From Mageeibacillus sp. UBA5770 (lineage in GTDB: Bacteria > Bacillota_A > Clostridia > Saccharofermentanales > Saccharofermentanaceae): DNA of 23,430 nt. The stretch is taken from the NCBI GenBank assembly GCA_002418705.1, contig DIEQ01000020.1, positions 20,470 through 43,899 of the forward strand, written 5' to 3'. The position numbers were made by a program, and so were the translations under genes. Under the pieces are notes generated by a model. The model searched no databases. It saw only the letters and a program-made list of their open reading frames with translations, and was not told where the DNA came from. Shown piece by piece: positions 1 to 7,867 of the stretch. The number at the start of each line of letters is the position of its first letter. Within the stretch, counting starts at the first letter, position 1.

Positions 1-584
1 GCAGGAATAATTTTAGAAACAACATATCCGATAAGCGTCATTGGGCTGATTGATATTGCCCGGATAATTCCATTTTCGCGTTCATTTACACTTCCAAGCC
101 CCAGCGTAGCGCCGCCGATAAACATCGCCAGCAGCAGAATGGCTGCCATGGAAACATTATATGCCGCAGACCCGTCTCCTTCTAATTGCAGCTCCGTATA
201 TTCCATAACGCCGGAGCCAATCGCACGGCCCACAAGGTCCTGCATCGAAGCCGCAAACCCCGCAGGTTCATTCCCTTCGACCAGAAGCCTGACGGCCCCG
301 TCAGCCATATAAACACCGGCTATGCTGTCCGCACCGACAATTCTTTCTTTCATACTTTCAATATCGTCAAAATACAAAATATCCGCTGCGGCTTCCAATT
401 CTGCGGCTGATTGCTCCGGGAAATTGCCGGCCACGGCAATAGATATGGAATCCGATTTCATACCGCCGAATATCATTATAAAGATCAGGGCCATAATGGC
501 AGGCGAGACAACCAGATAAATAGAGATGCCATTACGGAAAATAAGCTTGAACTCCCTTACAACTGACATCAAAATACTTCTCAT
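1..584 (-). CDS. ABC-2 type transporter permease, partial (3' end outside window)
   Basis: This is the third gene of the ABC operon, and its 3' end lies beyond the left edge; about 194 codons are visible. The frame is open from an ATG at 584 to base 1. The product starts MRSILMSVVREFKLIFRNG, followed by a first membrane segment (about residues 20-40), a polar extracytoplasmic stretch (about 45-140), and a second hydrophobic block. That block leads into the ABC-2 family signature VNERENGIIRAISISPM, found just before a helix in such permeases. The start has a good ribosome site (GGGGAGGAC, about 9 bases upstream). It overlaps the stop of the preceding permease by 4 bases (ATGA), which suggests translational coupling and a heterodimeric permease pair. 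The substrate is not readable from sequence. The reading as an ABC-2 permease is firm; only the missing C-terminal membrane helices are unseen. Confidence 0.88.
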   Translation of the reverse strand, partial: MRSILMSVVREFKLIFRNGISIYLVVSPAIMALIFIMIFGGMKSDSISIAVAGNFPEQSAAELEAAADILYFDDIESMKERIVGADSIAGVYMADGAVRLLVEGNEPAGFAASMQDLVGRAIGSGVMEYTELQLEGDGSAAYNVSMAAILLLAMFIGGATLGLGSVNERENGIIRAISISPMTLIGYVVSKIIP

Positions 585-1555
585 GCCCTCTGTCCTCCCC
601 CCAACAGATATTTAGACAGCAGGGACCGGCTGACCAGATAGGATCCGATACACCAGCATGTAACAGACAATACAACAGGAAGATTATTCCCTGCTGTTCC
701 GAATAAAATGCGTTCATACGCAAATATAATCAGGTATGAGGGAATTGCCTGCATCCAAGCTGGTGAAAACGACGCTGATGTATATGATATTGCCGGAAGC
801 ATATTAATGGATAAGACAAGTGCCATGGAAAAGAACCAGCTGCCCATATCTTTAAACACGGAAGAAAAAGCGAGCCCGATTAAAGAGAATAATGCAGATC
901 CAAAAAAGCTAAGCAGAAGAAATGAAATTTGCGAGAAATGCATGCCGACACATAATACTGCGATCAGCCAGGCATATAATGTGCCAATCACGGAGAAAAG
1001 CAGCGTCTTTGCAAGCAGATACCTGTCAACGCCCATTGGTGAAATACGCAGAGCACGGGCCGTACCATCTTCTTTCTCCGAGAGCAGCAGCGCACCGCCC
1101 AGAATAAACCCGATGACGATCGCTTCAAAACAAATAAAAATAGGTGCCATACGCAGGTTGAACGGAATTGTCTGTCCGTTTTCATAAATGCTTTCCACTT
1201 TAATCCCCGGGTATGTCTTCTCCGTATCGAGGCTAAGCATAATAGCCCGGACGTTCTTTGCTGATAAACCTGAATGAACCACCGTAACGCTGCCTTCCGA
1301 GCCCAGCAAACCGACTGCATCTTCTTCTTTAACCATGCGTATAAGTTCCGCTTCGCTGTCCACAACGGTTGAGTAGCTCCCGGCATCCGAAAGATTATAT
1401 GAGACAACGCTGTAGCCGTCCCCTGACGCATTTTCCGGCAGTGCAAAATTAACAACGCCAACAATGATGATCAGCGTCGATGATATGACCCAGAAAAGGG
1501 CATTTGTCAGCAGTCGCCTAAAATCAAGAACGCACAGAGCCAGTATTCCCTTCAT
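581..1555 (-). CDS. ABC-2 type transporter permease
   Basis: A 324-residue integral membrane protein of the ABC-2 (NatB/drug-export-like) permease family. It has one N-terminal membrane helix (about residues 17-38), a hydrophilic extracytoplasmic domain (about 45-135), and about five helices from residue 138 to the end. The family signature LLSEKEDGTARALRISPMG (about 155-175) lies after the second helix and matches the motif in the neighbouring permease at 584. The ribosome site AAGGAG lies 8 bases before the ATG. Its start overlaps the ATPase stop by 4 bases (ATGA), and its own stop overlaps the next permease start in the same way, so all three are one coupled operon. It probably pairs with the second permease to form the export channel. 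The substrate is unknown; multidrug or peptide export is typical for TetR-controlled sets like this. Confidence 0.92.
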   Translation of the reverse strand: MKGILALCVLDFRRLLTNALFWVISSTLIIIVGVVNFALPENASGDGYSVVSYNLSDAGSYSTVVDSEAELIRMVKEEDAVGLLGSEGSVTVVHSGLSAKNVRAIMLSLDTEKTYPGIKVESIYENGQTIPFNLRMAPIFICFEAIVIGFILGGALLLSEKEDGTARALRISPMGVDRYLLAKTLLFSVIGTLYAWLIAVLCVGMHFSQISFLLLSFFGSALFSLIGLAFSSVFKDMGSWFFSMALVLSINMLPAISYTSASFSPAWMQAIPSYLIIFAYERILFGTAGNNLPVVLSVTCWCIGSYLVSRSLLSKYLLGGGQRA

Positions 1556-2400
1556 GCTTTCAGCTCCTTTCCGGTTACACGCAGGAATATCTCTTCTAGC
1601 GTCGCCTCCTGCGAGTGGATCTTAACCGGGGTAACACGAAGAAGGAAAGCTGCCAGGTCAGCTCGCTCATTCATACTGAAGAACCGGCTTTTTTCAGCCC
1701 CGTCTTCTTCATATACAACACATACATCCCGTTTCCCGTATGCAAGCTTCAATGCCTCCGGCGAGTCCATTGCAGCGATTCTGCCTTCGGATAAAAACGA
1801 TACTGTATCGCAAAGGGAATCCGCAAGATCCATGTTATGCGTCGTCAGGAAAACAGCTGCGCCGGCAGCCCTCTGTTCACAGATCAGTTCCCTGATACCT
1901 GCTGCCGTAGACGGATCAAGTCCGCTTGTCGGTTCGTCAAGAAACAGATATTTCGGTTTGTTGATCAGCGCCCTTGCAAGCGTCAGCCGCTGCCTCATGC
2001 CTTTTGAATATTCGTCGGCTTTTTTATGTGCCGCATCACGAAGCCCTACTCTGTCCAGGATCTCCATTGGGTCCAGCGTCGGCACGGAAAAAAGGGCTGC
2101 GAAATACTTTAAATTCTCATAACCAGTCAGTGTTGCATATACATTGGGCTGTTCAAAAGATACGCCAACCTGATTGAAAAATTTTGTTCGAAGGGTTCGG
2201 ATTGACCTGCCGTCATAAAGGACTTCTCCCTGCTGCAATGTCAGGAGTCCCGTCATGATATTCTGAACAGTCGACTTTCCGGCACCGGAAGGTCCCAAAA
2301 ATCCAAATATTTTCCCGAAATCCACAGAAAAAGAGATATCAGATACGGCAAATTTGCCCTTGCCGTCATAATCATGAGACACACCATTCACGGTTATCAT
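1552..2400 (-). CDS. ABC transporter ATP-binding protein
   Basis: A 282-residue nucleotide-binding subunit that would power the two permeases after it. Visible motifs are Walker A GPSGAGKST (about residue 39), a Q-loop region (about 85), the signature YSKGMRQRL in place of the canonical LSGGQ, Walker B YLFLDEP, D-loop SGLD and the switch histidine in TTHNM. The C-terminus ends in TLEEIFLRVTGKEL, a tail common in drug- and Na+-export ATPases. The frame stays open upstream to 2541, but I place the start at 2400. That ATG follows a strong GGGGGGTG ribosome site and begins at the normal domain edge (MITVNGVSHDYDG). The extra 47 codons would cover the promoter and operator described separately. 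The stop overlaps the next start by 4 bases. Confidence 0.92.
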   Translation of the reverse strand: MITVNGVSHDYDGKGKFAVSDISFSVDFGKIFGFLGPSGAGKSTVQNIMTGLLTLQQGEVLYDGRSIRTLRTKFFNQVGVSFEQPNVYATLTGYENLKYFAALFSVPTLDPMEILDRVGLRDAAHKKADEYSKGMRQRLTLARALINKPKYLFLDEPTSGLDPSTAAGIRELICEQRAAGAAVFLTTHNMDLADSLCDTVSFLSEGRIAAMDSPEALKLAYGKRDVCVVYEEDGAEKSRFFSMNERADLAAFLLRVTPVKIHSQEATLEEIFLRVTGKELKA

Positions 2401-2416
2401 AACTTCACCCCCCTCG

Positions 2417-2466
2417 TTGACCGACCGGTCTACAATCATGCTATCACGAATAGACCGGCTGGTCAA
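2417..2466. promoter_or_regulatory. Paired operator dyads, TetR-family type, around the ABC promoter
   Basis: TTGACCGACCGGTCTA (2417-2432) and TAGACCGGCTGGTCAA (2451-2466) form an inverted repeat matching at 14 of 16 positions, separated by 18 bases. Each arm is itself a near-palindrome of the GACC...GGTC kind. GACCG/CGGTC palindromes are a common shape for TetR-family operators, for example LmrA/QacR-like regulators. No such regulator is visible in the window, so the binding protein is inferred. It may lie past the left edge. Confidence 0.65.
2438..2466 (-). promoter_or_regulatory. Promoter of the ABC transporter operon
   Basis: Read on the minus strand, TTGACC (2466-2461) is followed after exactly 17 bases by TAGCAT (2443-2438). 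This is a near-consensus housekeeping promoter. Transcription would begin at about 2431, giving a leader of about 30 bases before the ATG at 2400. Both operator half-sites overlap it: one covers the -35 box and the other the start site. Confidence 0.75.
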
Positions 2467-2604
2467 CTCGAATATTTCGTGTTCCTCCGACGGCAACGAA
2501 TTTTCAGAAAACAGCTCATATAATATCCATACTGCTCTCACACTTTTTCATCACATCTTTGAAATATACTGAAATCATCACACAACGCATAGGAGATGAT
2601 TCAT

Positions 2605-3264
2605 ATGAAGAACCTGCATATACAGAAAATAGCCGCTCTTGCCGGCATATTGACTCTCGTCATATCTATTGCTGCCTGCAGCACTTTAGTAACCTCTGAT
2701 AATTCCGATGAAGCAGTTTCGGATAGTACTTCGGTTCAGTCTGTTTTGATTACCCAGCCAACCGAAGAGCGGCCGGATGCTAAGCAGGATACCGATCCGA
2801 ACGCAGAAGCAGTCACGGTACTGGCAGCGACTTCCCTTACAGGATTTGGCGCAGCCGGAGCCAATTCTGATACAGAACTGACGATTGCTGACATGCTGAC
2901 CTACGCGATCGAAGATGAGTATCTGGCACACGGTGAATATGAATATATTATTGAAACATTCGGCAGCCAGAGGCCGTTCAGCAATATCATAAAAGCTGAA
3001 GAAACACATATAAGCATGCTCGAGCCCCTGTTCGAACAATACGGAGTAATACTTCCAGCGGATCAGTCCGGCGATCATCTGATACTCCCGGCTGACATAT
3101 CGGAAGCACTCCAGGCCGGTGTACAGGCGGAAATCGATAATATTGCCATGTATGACACATTTCTTAGCCAGGACTTACCTGAAGATATAAGGCAAGTATT
3201 TATCGATCTTATGGAAGCTTCGGAAAAACACCTCGAGGCATTCCAGCGCGGTACAGGCCGATAA
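2605..3264 (+). CDS. DUF2202 ferritin-like lipoprotein
   Basis: A 219-residue exported lipoprotein. It starts MKNLHIQKIAALAGILTLV with a lipobox ending in IAAC, so the lipidated cysteine is Cys25. A low-complexity linker (about residues 26-85) is followed by a ferritin-like four-helix domain of the DUF2202 type. Carboxylate/histidine motifs typical of a diiron site are visible: EDEYLAHGEYEY, EETHISMLEPL, AEIDNIAMYDTF and EASEKHLEAF. The start chosen at 2605 has AGGAG 9 bases upstream; the ATG at 2596 directly abuts that site and is unlikely. Two downstream genes follow in the same direction at short distances. Whether the domain binds iron, and whether it is a peroxidase, an oxidase or a storage protein, cannot be told from sequence. 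A weak -10 candidate (TATACT, 2565-2570) lacks a convincing -35. Confidence 0.85.
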   Translation: MKNLHIQKIAALAGILTLVISIAACSTLVTSDNSDEAVSDSTSVQSVLITQPTEERPDAKQDTDPNAEAVTVLAATSLTGFGAAGANSDTELTIADMLTYAIEDEYLAHGEYEYIIETFGSQRPFSNIIKAEETHISMLEPLFEQYGVILPADQSGDHLILPADISEALQAGVQAEIDNIAMYDTFLSQDLPEDIRQVFIDLMEASEKHLEAFQRGTGR

Positions 3265-3295
3265 TTAAGAATAAGTAAATGAAAGGTTGGAACAA

Positions 3296-4126
3296 ATGGA
3301 AAAAACAGTACTTGCATCCCGTAAAGCCAGTCAGAAAATTCGATTCAGCGTCCAAATCATCTTTTTTGTCCTGATTGCACTGACGGCACTGAACAGTTAT
3401 CTGGAAAGCATCGGCATTGTCATCCCGCTCGTGTCACAGGCATCCCTTCATTCTCTCTGCCCGTTTGGCGGAGTCGTCACAATTTATACACTGGCAACAA
3501 CCGGCAGAATGGTGCAGAAAGTTCATGAGTCATCACTGGTACTTCTGGGACTGGTCGGCATTCTATCCGTATTGTTTGGACCTGTTTTTTGCAGCTGGAT
3601 GTGCCCCTTAGGCTCCATCCAGGAATGGATCGGGAAAATAGGCCGTAAAATCTTTAAGAATCGGTATAACCATTTTGTTCCCGCTAAAATCGAGCGTTAT
3701 CTCAAATGGTTTCGATATGTAGTCCTTGTCTGGGTGATCTATGTAACAGCACAAAGCGGTCAGCTCCTTTTTGCCAATGTCGACCCCTATTACGCCCTCT
3801 TTAATTTCTGGAGCGGTGAAGTCGCAATTCAGGCGATCATCGTATTAGGGCTTACCCTGGCTGGCGCTTTATTTATCGAAAGACCCTGGTGTAAGTTCGC
3901 CTGTCCTCTCGGAGCCCTGCTTGGCCTGACGAATCTGTTCCGGATCTTCCGCGTACGACGTACGAAATCGACCTGCATCAGCTGTAAAAAATGCGATAAA
4001 GCATGTCCAATGAACATCGAAGTGTCCGACAGTTCCATCGTGCGCGATTTATCCTGTAACTCGTGCCTGCGCTGTACATCAGACAATGTGTGTCCGGTTC
4101 CGGATACAGTCAATCTGAAGCATTAA
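3296..4126 (+). CDS. NapH-like membrane 4Fe-4S protein
   Basis: A 276-residue polyferredoxin of the NapH/YccM type. Membrane segments lie at about residues 18-38, 75-98, 135-155 and 175-195. Two CxxxCP motifs follow membrane helices, CSWMCPLGS and CKFACPLGA, and an extra CPFGG lies near residue 55. Two C-terminal ferredoxin sites follow: CISCKKCDKACP and CNSCLRCTSDNVCP. The second has four rather than three residues before its last cysteine. Relatives pass electrons between the quinone pool and extracytoplasmic or membrane partners. I place the start at ATG 3296 (AAAGG 9 bases upstream), not at the in-frame TTG 3287, which abuts the ribosome site. It lies 31 bases after the ferritin-like lipoprotein and 15 before the next gene, so one operon is likely. 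The electron donor and acceptor are unknown. Confidence 0.88.
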   Translation: MEKTVLASRKASQKIRFSVQIIFFVLIALTALNSYLESIGIVIPLVSQASLHSLCPFGGVVTIYTLATTGRMVQKVHESSLVLLGLVGILSVLFGPVFCSWMCPLGSIQEWIGKIGRKIFKNRYNHFVPAKIERYLKWFRYVVLVWVIYVTAQSGQLLFANVDPYYALFNFWSGEVAIQAIIVLGLTLAGALFIERPWCKFACPLGALLGLTNLFRIFRVRRTKSTCISCKKCDKACPMNIEVSDSSIVRDLSCNSCLRCTSDNVCPVPDTVNLKH

Positions 4127-4141
4127 GGGGGGCATAAATAT

Positions 4142-4615
4142 ATGAAAATTCGAGCATTCGGCCTTGCAGTTTTCCTGATCGTCTTCTTCTTCGGAGGAAT
4201 CTTTGTAAGCCAGCAGCTAGGCTGGTGGAAAACGACTTCACAAAAAGTACCGGTTACCATCCAAAGCGGGGATTTTGCCGGACAGGCAGACCCTATGGAT
4301 ATCCGTGGTTCTTATACATTTATAGAAATAAGCGAAAATTTCGATGTTCCCCTTGAAGACCTGGGCGCAGCATTCCAACTATCGGAAAGCCAGGCATCAG
4401 CCTTCAAGGCAAAAGATCTGGAGAGTATTGTACTGGGAGATGCGGAACAGGATATCGGAACGGGTTCAATACGTATGTTTGTCGCCCTTTACATCGGCAT
4501 GTCGCCGGAGGAGATTACGGTAAGTGATTTACCGCAGTCAGCCATAACGGTTCTTCTCGAAAAGGGGAGGCTCAGTGACAGTGCACGGACATACTTAGAC
4601 GAGCTCAATGCTTAG
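4142..4615 (+). CDS. Membrane-anchored protein of unknown function in the iron-sulfur operon
   Basis: A 157-residue protein with one N-terminal membrane helix (about residues 5-25, AVFLIVFFFGGIFVSQQ) and an otherwise soluble, probably outside-facing domain. The soluble part contains DIRGSYTFIEISENFDVPL, a DLGAAF motif and GTGSIRMFVALYIGM. From memory, such IRGsyTf...iPl.dL..aF segments recur beside or fused to NapH-like polyferredoxins of Firmicutes, but I give no family name. It has no cysteine, so it holds no iron-sulfur site. The ribosome site is very strong (AAGGGGGG before the ATG). The gene ends 11 bases inside the convergent mannitol-phosphate dehydrogenase-like gene, so there is no room for a separate terminator between them. 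Confidence 0.7.
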   Translation: MKIRAFGLAVFLIVFFFGGIFVSQQLGWWKTTSQKVPVTIQSGDFAGQADPMDIRGSYTFIEISENFDVPLEDLGAAFQLSESQASAFKAKDLESIVLGDAEQDIGTGSIRMFVALYIGMSPEEITVSDLPQSAITVLLEKGRLSDSARTYLDELNA

Positions 4616-5759
4616 TAATGCCTGCCAGCTGAATTGAATGCAAAATTTCAGAGTCCGGAGCAAGTCCGCAGATTTCGTTCAAAATGTACGCCTCATATTC
4701 TGCTCCGGTTAATGTAATCCGGCTCTTTAGGATCGGATCATCAAACTTCAGCGCTGCCGCCATACCTATATATATATTCTTTGGATCGATACCATGTCTG
4801 AGACAAAGTCTGACTGCCCCCATAAACCGGTCGTTGGGAGACATCTTCCTGGCTATGTCCCGACCAACCCGCTCAACGGTGTCTCCCAGCTGCCGGTTGC
4901 CAAACCGTGAAATCAAGTCATCCACGTGCTCCTGCAAATCTTCGAGTGGGTAATTATGTTCCGCGGCAAGTGCCCGGGCGGATTCCAGCATGGCGTTTCG
5001 GGCAATCTCTTTTACTTCTTTATCCTGGATCGCCTGCCATATATATTTGAACCCCTTGCGGGCGCCAAGGTAAGCCGTTACCGCATGCCCCATATTGTGA
5101 ATATAGAGCTTGCGCTGAATATAGACTTCAAACGGGCTGAACGGAATCATGTTCACAATATCAGGGATCTCACCGACAAAGGCGTCTTTATCAACAGGCA
5201 AAGTGCTGTAGGGCTCCACGCAAATCCGAAGGAGATTACCCGCCTGCATTTCCCGCGTCATCACCGGTACCATTCTCCCGATGGATGCCTCCACAAATCC
5301 GACATACCGGCTTACAAATTCTTTTTCTGTCTCACTTAATTCTGCACGAATCAGTGATGCAAGGTATTTATCCCCGTCCAGTAAATTCTCGCAGATTATT
5401 ATGTTCAATGGATTCCAGTTCCGGTTTTCCCAGCGCTTCTTAAGGCCGCCGGCGATCGGCCCGGCTATATGGGGCAAAATATTAACGCCGACAGCAGTCG
5501 CCATAATGTCTGCCCGGCTTATTTCCTCAGCAATTGCATCCATATCCTGGCCGTTAACCGCGCGGGCATTTTCAATCTTCAGTTCTTCGTTCCCGGTGTC
5601 CGTCACGATATTAACGGGATACGATCGATCTTTGTTCAGCTGATCGACAATCTGCTGATTAACATCTATAAATATCACTTCATATCCGGACTGCGAGAAC
5701 AGCTGGCCCATAAATCCCCGGCCAATATTCCCCGCTCCATATTGTACTGCCATTTTCAT
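4605..5759 (-). CDS. mtlD: Mannitol-1-phosphate 5-dehydrogenase family protein
   Basis: A 384-residue NAD-dependent polyol-phosphate dehydrogenase, close to the usual length of MtlD. The N-terminal Rossmann motif GAGNIGRGF (residues 8-16) is followed by an acidic residue at the second strand (IDVN, Asp32), which suits NAD. The catalytic-domain signature RKLYIHNMGHA includes Lys217 and His221/His225. In MtlD this enzyme interconverts fructose-6-phosphate and mannitol-1-phosphate in the cytoplasm. Here it is the third gene of a set with an isomerase and a PfkB kinase (32-base gap after the kinase). No mannitol PTS gene is present, so the true substrate may be another hexitol or pentitol phosphate. 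The ATG at 5759 follows AAAGGA; an in-frame ATG 6 bases later is an alternative. The 3' end overlaps the convergent gene by 11 bases. Confidence 0.85.
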   Translation of the reverse strand: MKMAVQYGAGNIGRGFMGQLFSQSGYEVIFIDVNQQIVDQLNKDRSYPVNIVTDTGNEELKIENARAVNGQDMDAIAEEISRADIMATAVGVNILPHIAGPIAGGLKKRWENRNWNPLNIIICENLLDGDKYLASLIRAELSETEKEFVSRYVGFVEASIGRMVPVMTREMQAGNLLRICVEPYSTLPVDKDAFVGEIPDIVNMIPFSPFEVYIQRKLYIHNMGHAVTAYLGARKGFKYIWQAIQDKEVKEIARNAMLESARALAAEHNYPLEDLQEHVDDLISRFGNRQLGDTVERVGRDIARKMSPNDRFMGAVRLCLRHGIDPKNIYIGMAAALKFDDPILKSRITLTGAEYEAYILNEICGLAPDSEILHSIQLAGITKH

Positions 5760-5791
5760 ATTTTTCCTTTCGGCATCAGACCGGCATAAGA

Positions 5792-6811
5792 CTACACGGA
5801 TCTCTTCTCTGCAGCATACGATGCATACAGCTGCCTGACATCAGATAAAGGCCGCATGCCTTCCGTTGCTCCTTCCCGTGACAGTGAACAGGAAGCACAT
5901 GCAATTCCCATCTCAATTGCCTCGGCAAGGGTTTTTTCGTGATATGCGGCATACAGGATCCCCGAACAGAATGCATCGCCTGCCCCGACCGTTCCTTTGA
6001 TATAACCATCCTCAAGCGGCAGACTTTCAACTTTGACATAATTCCCGTTTTGATCACGGCCATAGGCGCCTTCCGGGCAATGAATAACAGCCCACACCGA
6101 GACGCCCATTGAGAATAATTCATCTAGAGCTTTTCTCATGTTATATTCCAGGAGCTGTCCGGATTCATCCCGCAGAGGGATACCGGTCGTCTGCTGCGCT
6201 TCGATTTCATTGATCGTGCAGTAATCCGTGTATTTCAGGGCCGGCGGAACAATTCTGTTAAACCGGCTCCCTTTTTCTGTTACAACGTCTATCGATGTCC
6301 TGATTCCGTTCTTCTGCGCGTTTGCCAGAAGCCTCGCCATTTTGGTGCCGTAGACGTCATCTTCGGCATCCAGCGCACCGAGAAGCAGGATATATCCTAC
6401 GTGGAGTAGTTTGGCATGCACCGTCGTCCAATCGATGTCTTTTTCACAGAAATGATCGTTCGCACCTCTGTAATGAAAAAAAGTACGCTGCTTGTTTGAA
6501 TTGTCGCTCATCACCAGCGTGAAAGATGTGGTACCTTCCTGTTTTACCCCGGAGCTGTCGATATTACTGTATTTGCCTATTTCGTGTAAGATAAAATCGC
6601 CTTCGGCATCCCGGCCGACGATACCCAGTGCAGAAAGGGGCAGCGATGCATCCATCATGGCAAGATCAACGATAACATTGCATACCGCCCCACCGAGGAC
6701 CCGGGTCGGGCTGTCCGTAATGGAGGTTAATTCGCCCGAACCGGGATATCCGGCAATCGGGCAGAGATTATCAACCAGCATATTTCCGGCAATACAAATA
6801 CCTTCTCTCAT
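5792..6811 (-). CDS. PfkB-family carbohydrate kinase
   Basis: A 339-residue ribokinase-like sugar kinase. The N-terminal substrate-side motif is GGAVCN (about residues 40-45), in place of the common GG.xxN. A lid strand region lies around residue 90-110 (TSFTLVMSD). The C-terminal PfkB signature is GTVGAGDAFCSG, with the catalytic base Asp279 and the anion-hole GAGD. It would transfer phosphate from ATP to a sugar in the cytoplasm. It lies between the isomerase (24-base gap) and the polyol-phosphate dehydrogenase (32-base gap) in one operon. This order suggests that it phosphorylates the ketose made by the isomerase. PfkB kinases differ widely in substrate; fructokinase is possible but not shown. 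The start at 6811 has AAGGAG 6 bases upstream. Confidence 0.88.
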   Translation of the reverse strand: MREGICIAGNMLVDNLCPIAGYPGSGELTSITDSPTRVLGGAVCNVIVDLAMMDASLPLSALGIVGRDAEGDFILHEIGKYSNIDSSGVKQEGTTSFTLVMSDNSNKQRTFFHYRGANDHFCEKDIDWTTVHAKLLHVGYILLLGALDAEDDVYGTKMARLLANAQKNGIRTSIDVVTEKGSRFNRIVPPALKYTDYCTINEIEAQQTTGIPLRDESGQLLEYNMRKALDELFSMGVSVWAVIHCPEGAYGRDQNGNYVKVESLPLEDGYIKGTVGAGDAFCSGILYAAYHEKTLAEAIEMGIACASCSLSREGATEGMRPLSDVRQLYASYAAEKRSV

Positions 6812-6835
6812 AATTCGCTCCTTTTTGGCCGGTTG

Positions 6836-7867
6836 TCAGCCATTCATCAGAAGTTTCATAACATACATTTCCAGCGCTTCATAGTTACGTTCCTCAATAC
6901 ACTTATCCTGGAAGCTGTAATCATATTTTGCAACTTTTTCCTCAAGAATCTTGAAAATTTCAAGTGAATTGCTCAGATGCTGCCAGCCGGCTTCATCTTT
7001 TGTCGTTCGCATTGCCTTGACATCGAGCCCGATATATTCGCCGTTACTGCCATATCCGTTTTCTACGAGAAGCTTAACCTGATTGAAAGCCTGACGAAGG
7101 TTCTCGACACCAAATGAGCGGTCCTGATCGAACTTCAGGCCATTCTGATCATTGAGATGAACGCCCCAGAGCTTGCCCATAGCCAGTGCAAATCCGATTT
7201 CATTAGCAGGGTCAAGTCCTGCCAGCACAGCATGTGCCGATTCAAGCAGACCGCCGACGCGGGACGGATCAATGGTAGCTGCACAGACACCCATAACATG
7301 ACCCATCGTTCCGCAGAAACTGCGGTCTACCGGCTCATTCGGCTTAGGCTCAATCAGAATTTTGATATTCCTGTCATATGCGAGCATCTTATTAATCGCA
7401 TCAATCAAATATTTGGTGGCCGTAACGGCACTCTTGCTTTCCGCGCAGAGAGTTCCTTCGCGAGCAAGCCAGAGTACGATCTTGTCACACCCGAGGGCAT
7501 TGGCGATATCAATAGAGCGGTATGCTCTCCACATGGCAAATTCACGGTCTTCTTTACTATTGGAAGTAAATGCACCGTCTGTGCAGTGCGGATCCATCCA
7601 AAGCCTGGGGGCAACAAACTCCGCCGCAAGTCCATTATTTTCGAGCAGTTTCCTGACTGACTTTGCCTCTGCAATAATTTCGTCTTCAGTCATGCTGTTC
7701 ATGTTGGGAACGGCATCATCATCATGAAACTGAACGGCATCGAACCCGAGTTCTTTAAACTTAATAATTTTGTCTTCAAGTGAAATCGCCTTGCGAACTT
7801 CAGGACCATAAACATCCGCGCCTTCGGAAACATTCCAGGGACCAACCGAAAATTTAAACTTTGTCAT
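6836..7867 (-). CDS. Class I xylose-isomerase-like TIM-barrel sugar isomerase
   Basis: A 343-residue TIM-barrel protein that keeps every active-site position I can align to class I xylose isomerase. These are His48 and Asp51 in FHDDD, Trp133 in VLWLAREG, Glu173 and Lys175 in EPKPNEP, Glu209 and His212 in LLESAHA, Asp240, Asp247 and Asp249 in DQNGLKFDQD, and Asp282 in GLDVK. Two-metal aldose-ketose isomerase chemistry is therefore likely. It is about 40 residues shorter than the usual 385-390, because the C-terminal dimerisation arm is reduced. The partner kinase is PfkB, not an FGGY xylulokinase, so D-xylose may not be the substrate; class I enzymes also act on glucose and other aldoses. The ribosome site GGGAGGA lies 8 bases from the ATG. 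It is first in the operon and divergent from an AraC regulator. Confidence 0.85.
   Translation of the reverse strand: MTKFKFSVGPWNVSEGADVYGPEVRKAISLEDKIIKFKELGFDAVQFHDDDAVPNMNSMTEDEIIAEAKSVRKLLENNGLAAEFVAPRLWMDPHCTDGAFTSNSKEDREFAMWRAYRSIDIANALGCDKIVLWLAREGTLCAESKSAVTATKYLIDAINKMLAYDRNIKILIEPKPNEPVDRSFCGTMGHVMGVCAATIDPSRVGGLLESAHAVLAGLDPANEIGFALAMGKLWGVHLNDQNGLKFDQDRSFGVENLRQAFNQVKLLVENGYGSNGEYIGLDVKAMRTTKDEAGWQHLSNSLEIFKILEEKVAKYDYSFQDKCIEERNYEALEMYVMKLLMNG

Noticed and set aside
708..1187. Long open frame opposite the second permease
   Set aside because: It is antisense to a clear ABC-2 permease, has no ribosome site and shows no family motif.
2401..2541. Upstream extension of the ABC ATPase reading frame (47 more codons)
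   Set aside because: The extra residues do not resemble the family, the later ATG has a strong ribosome site, and the extension would cover the promoter and operator.
4605..4615. Frameshift or assembly error at the overlapping convergent gene ends
   Set aside because: Both proteins end at plausible C-termini and the overlap is only 11 bases, which is common for convergent genes.
7157..7660. Open frame opposite the xylose-isomerase-like gene
   Set aside because: The opposite strand keeps all isomerase active-site residues; the antisense product has no recognisable domain.
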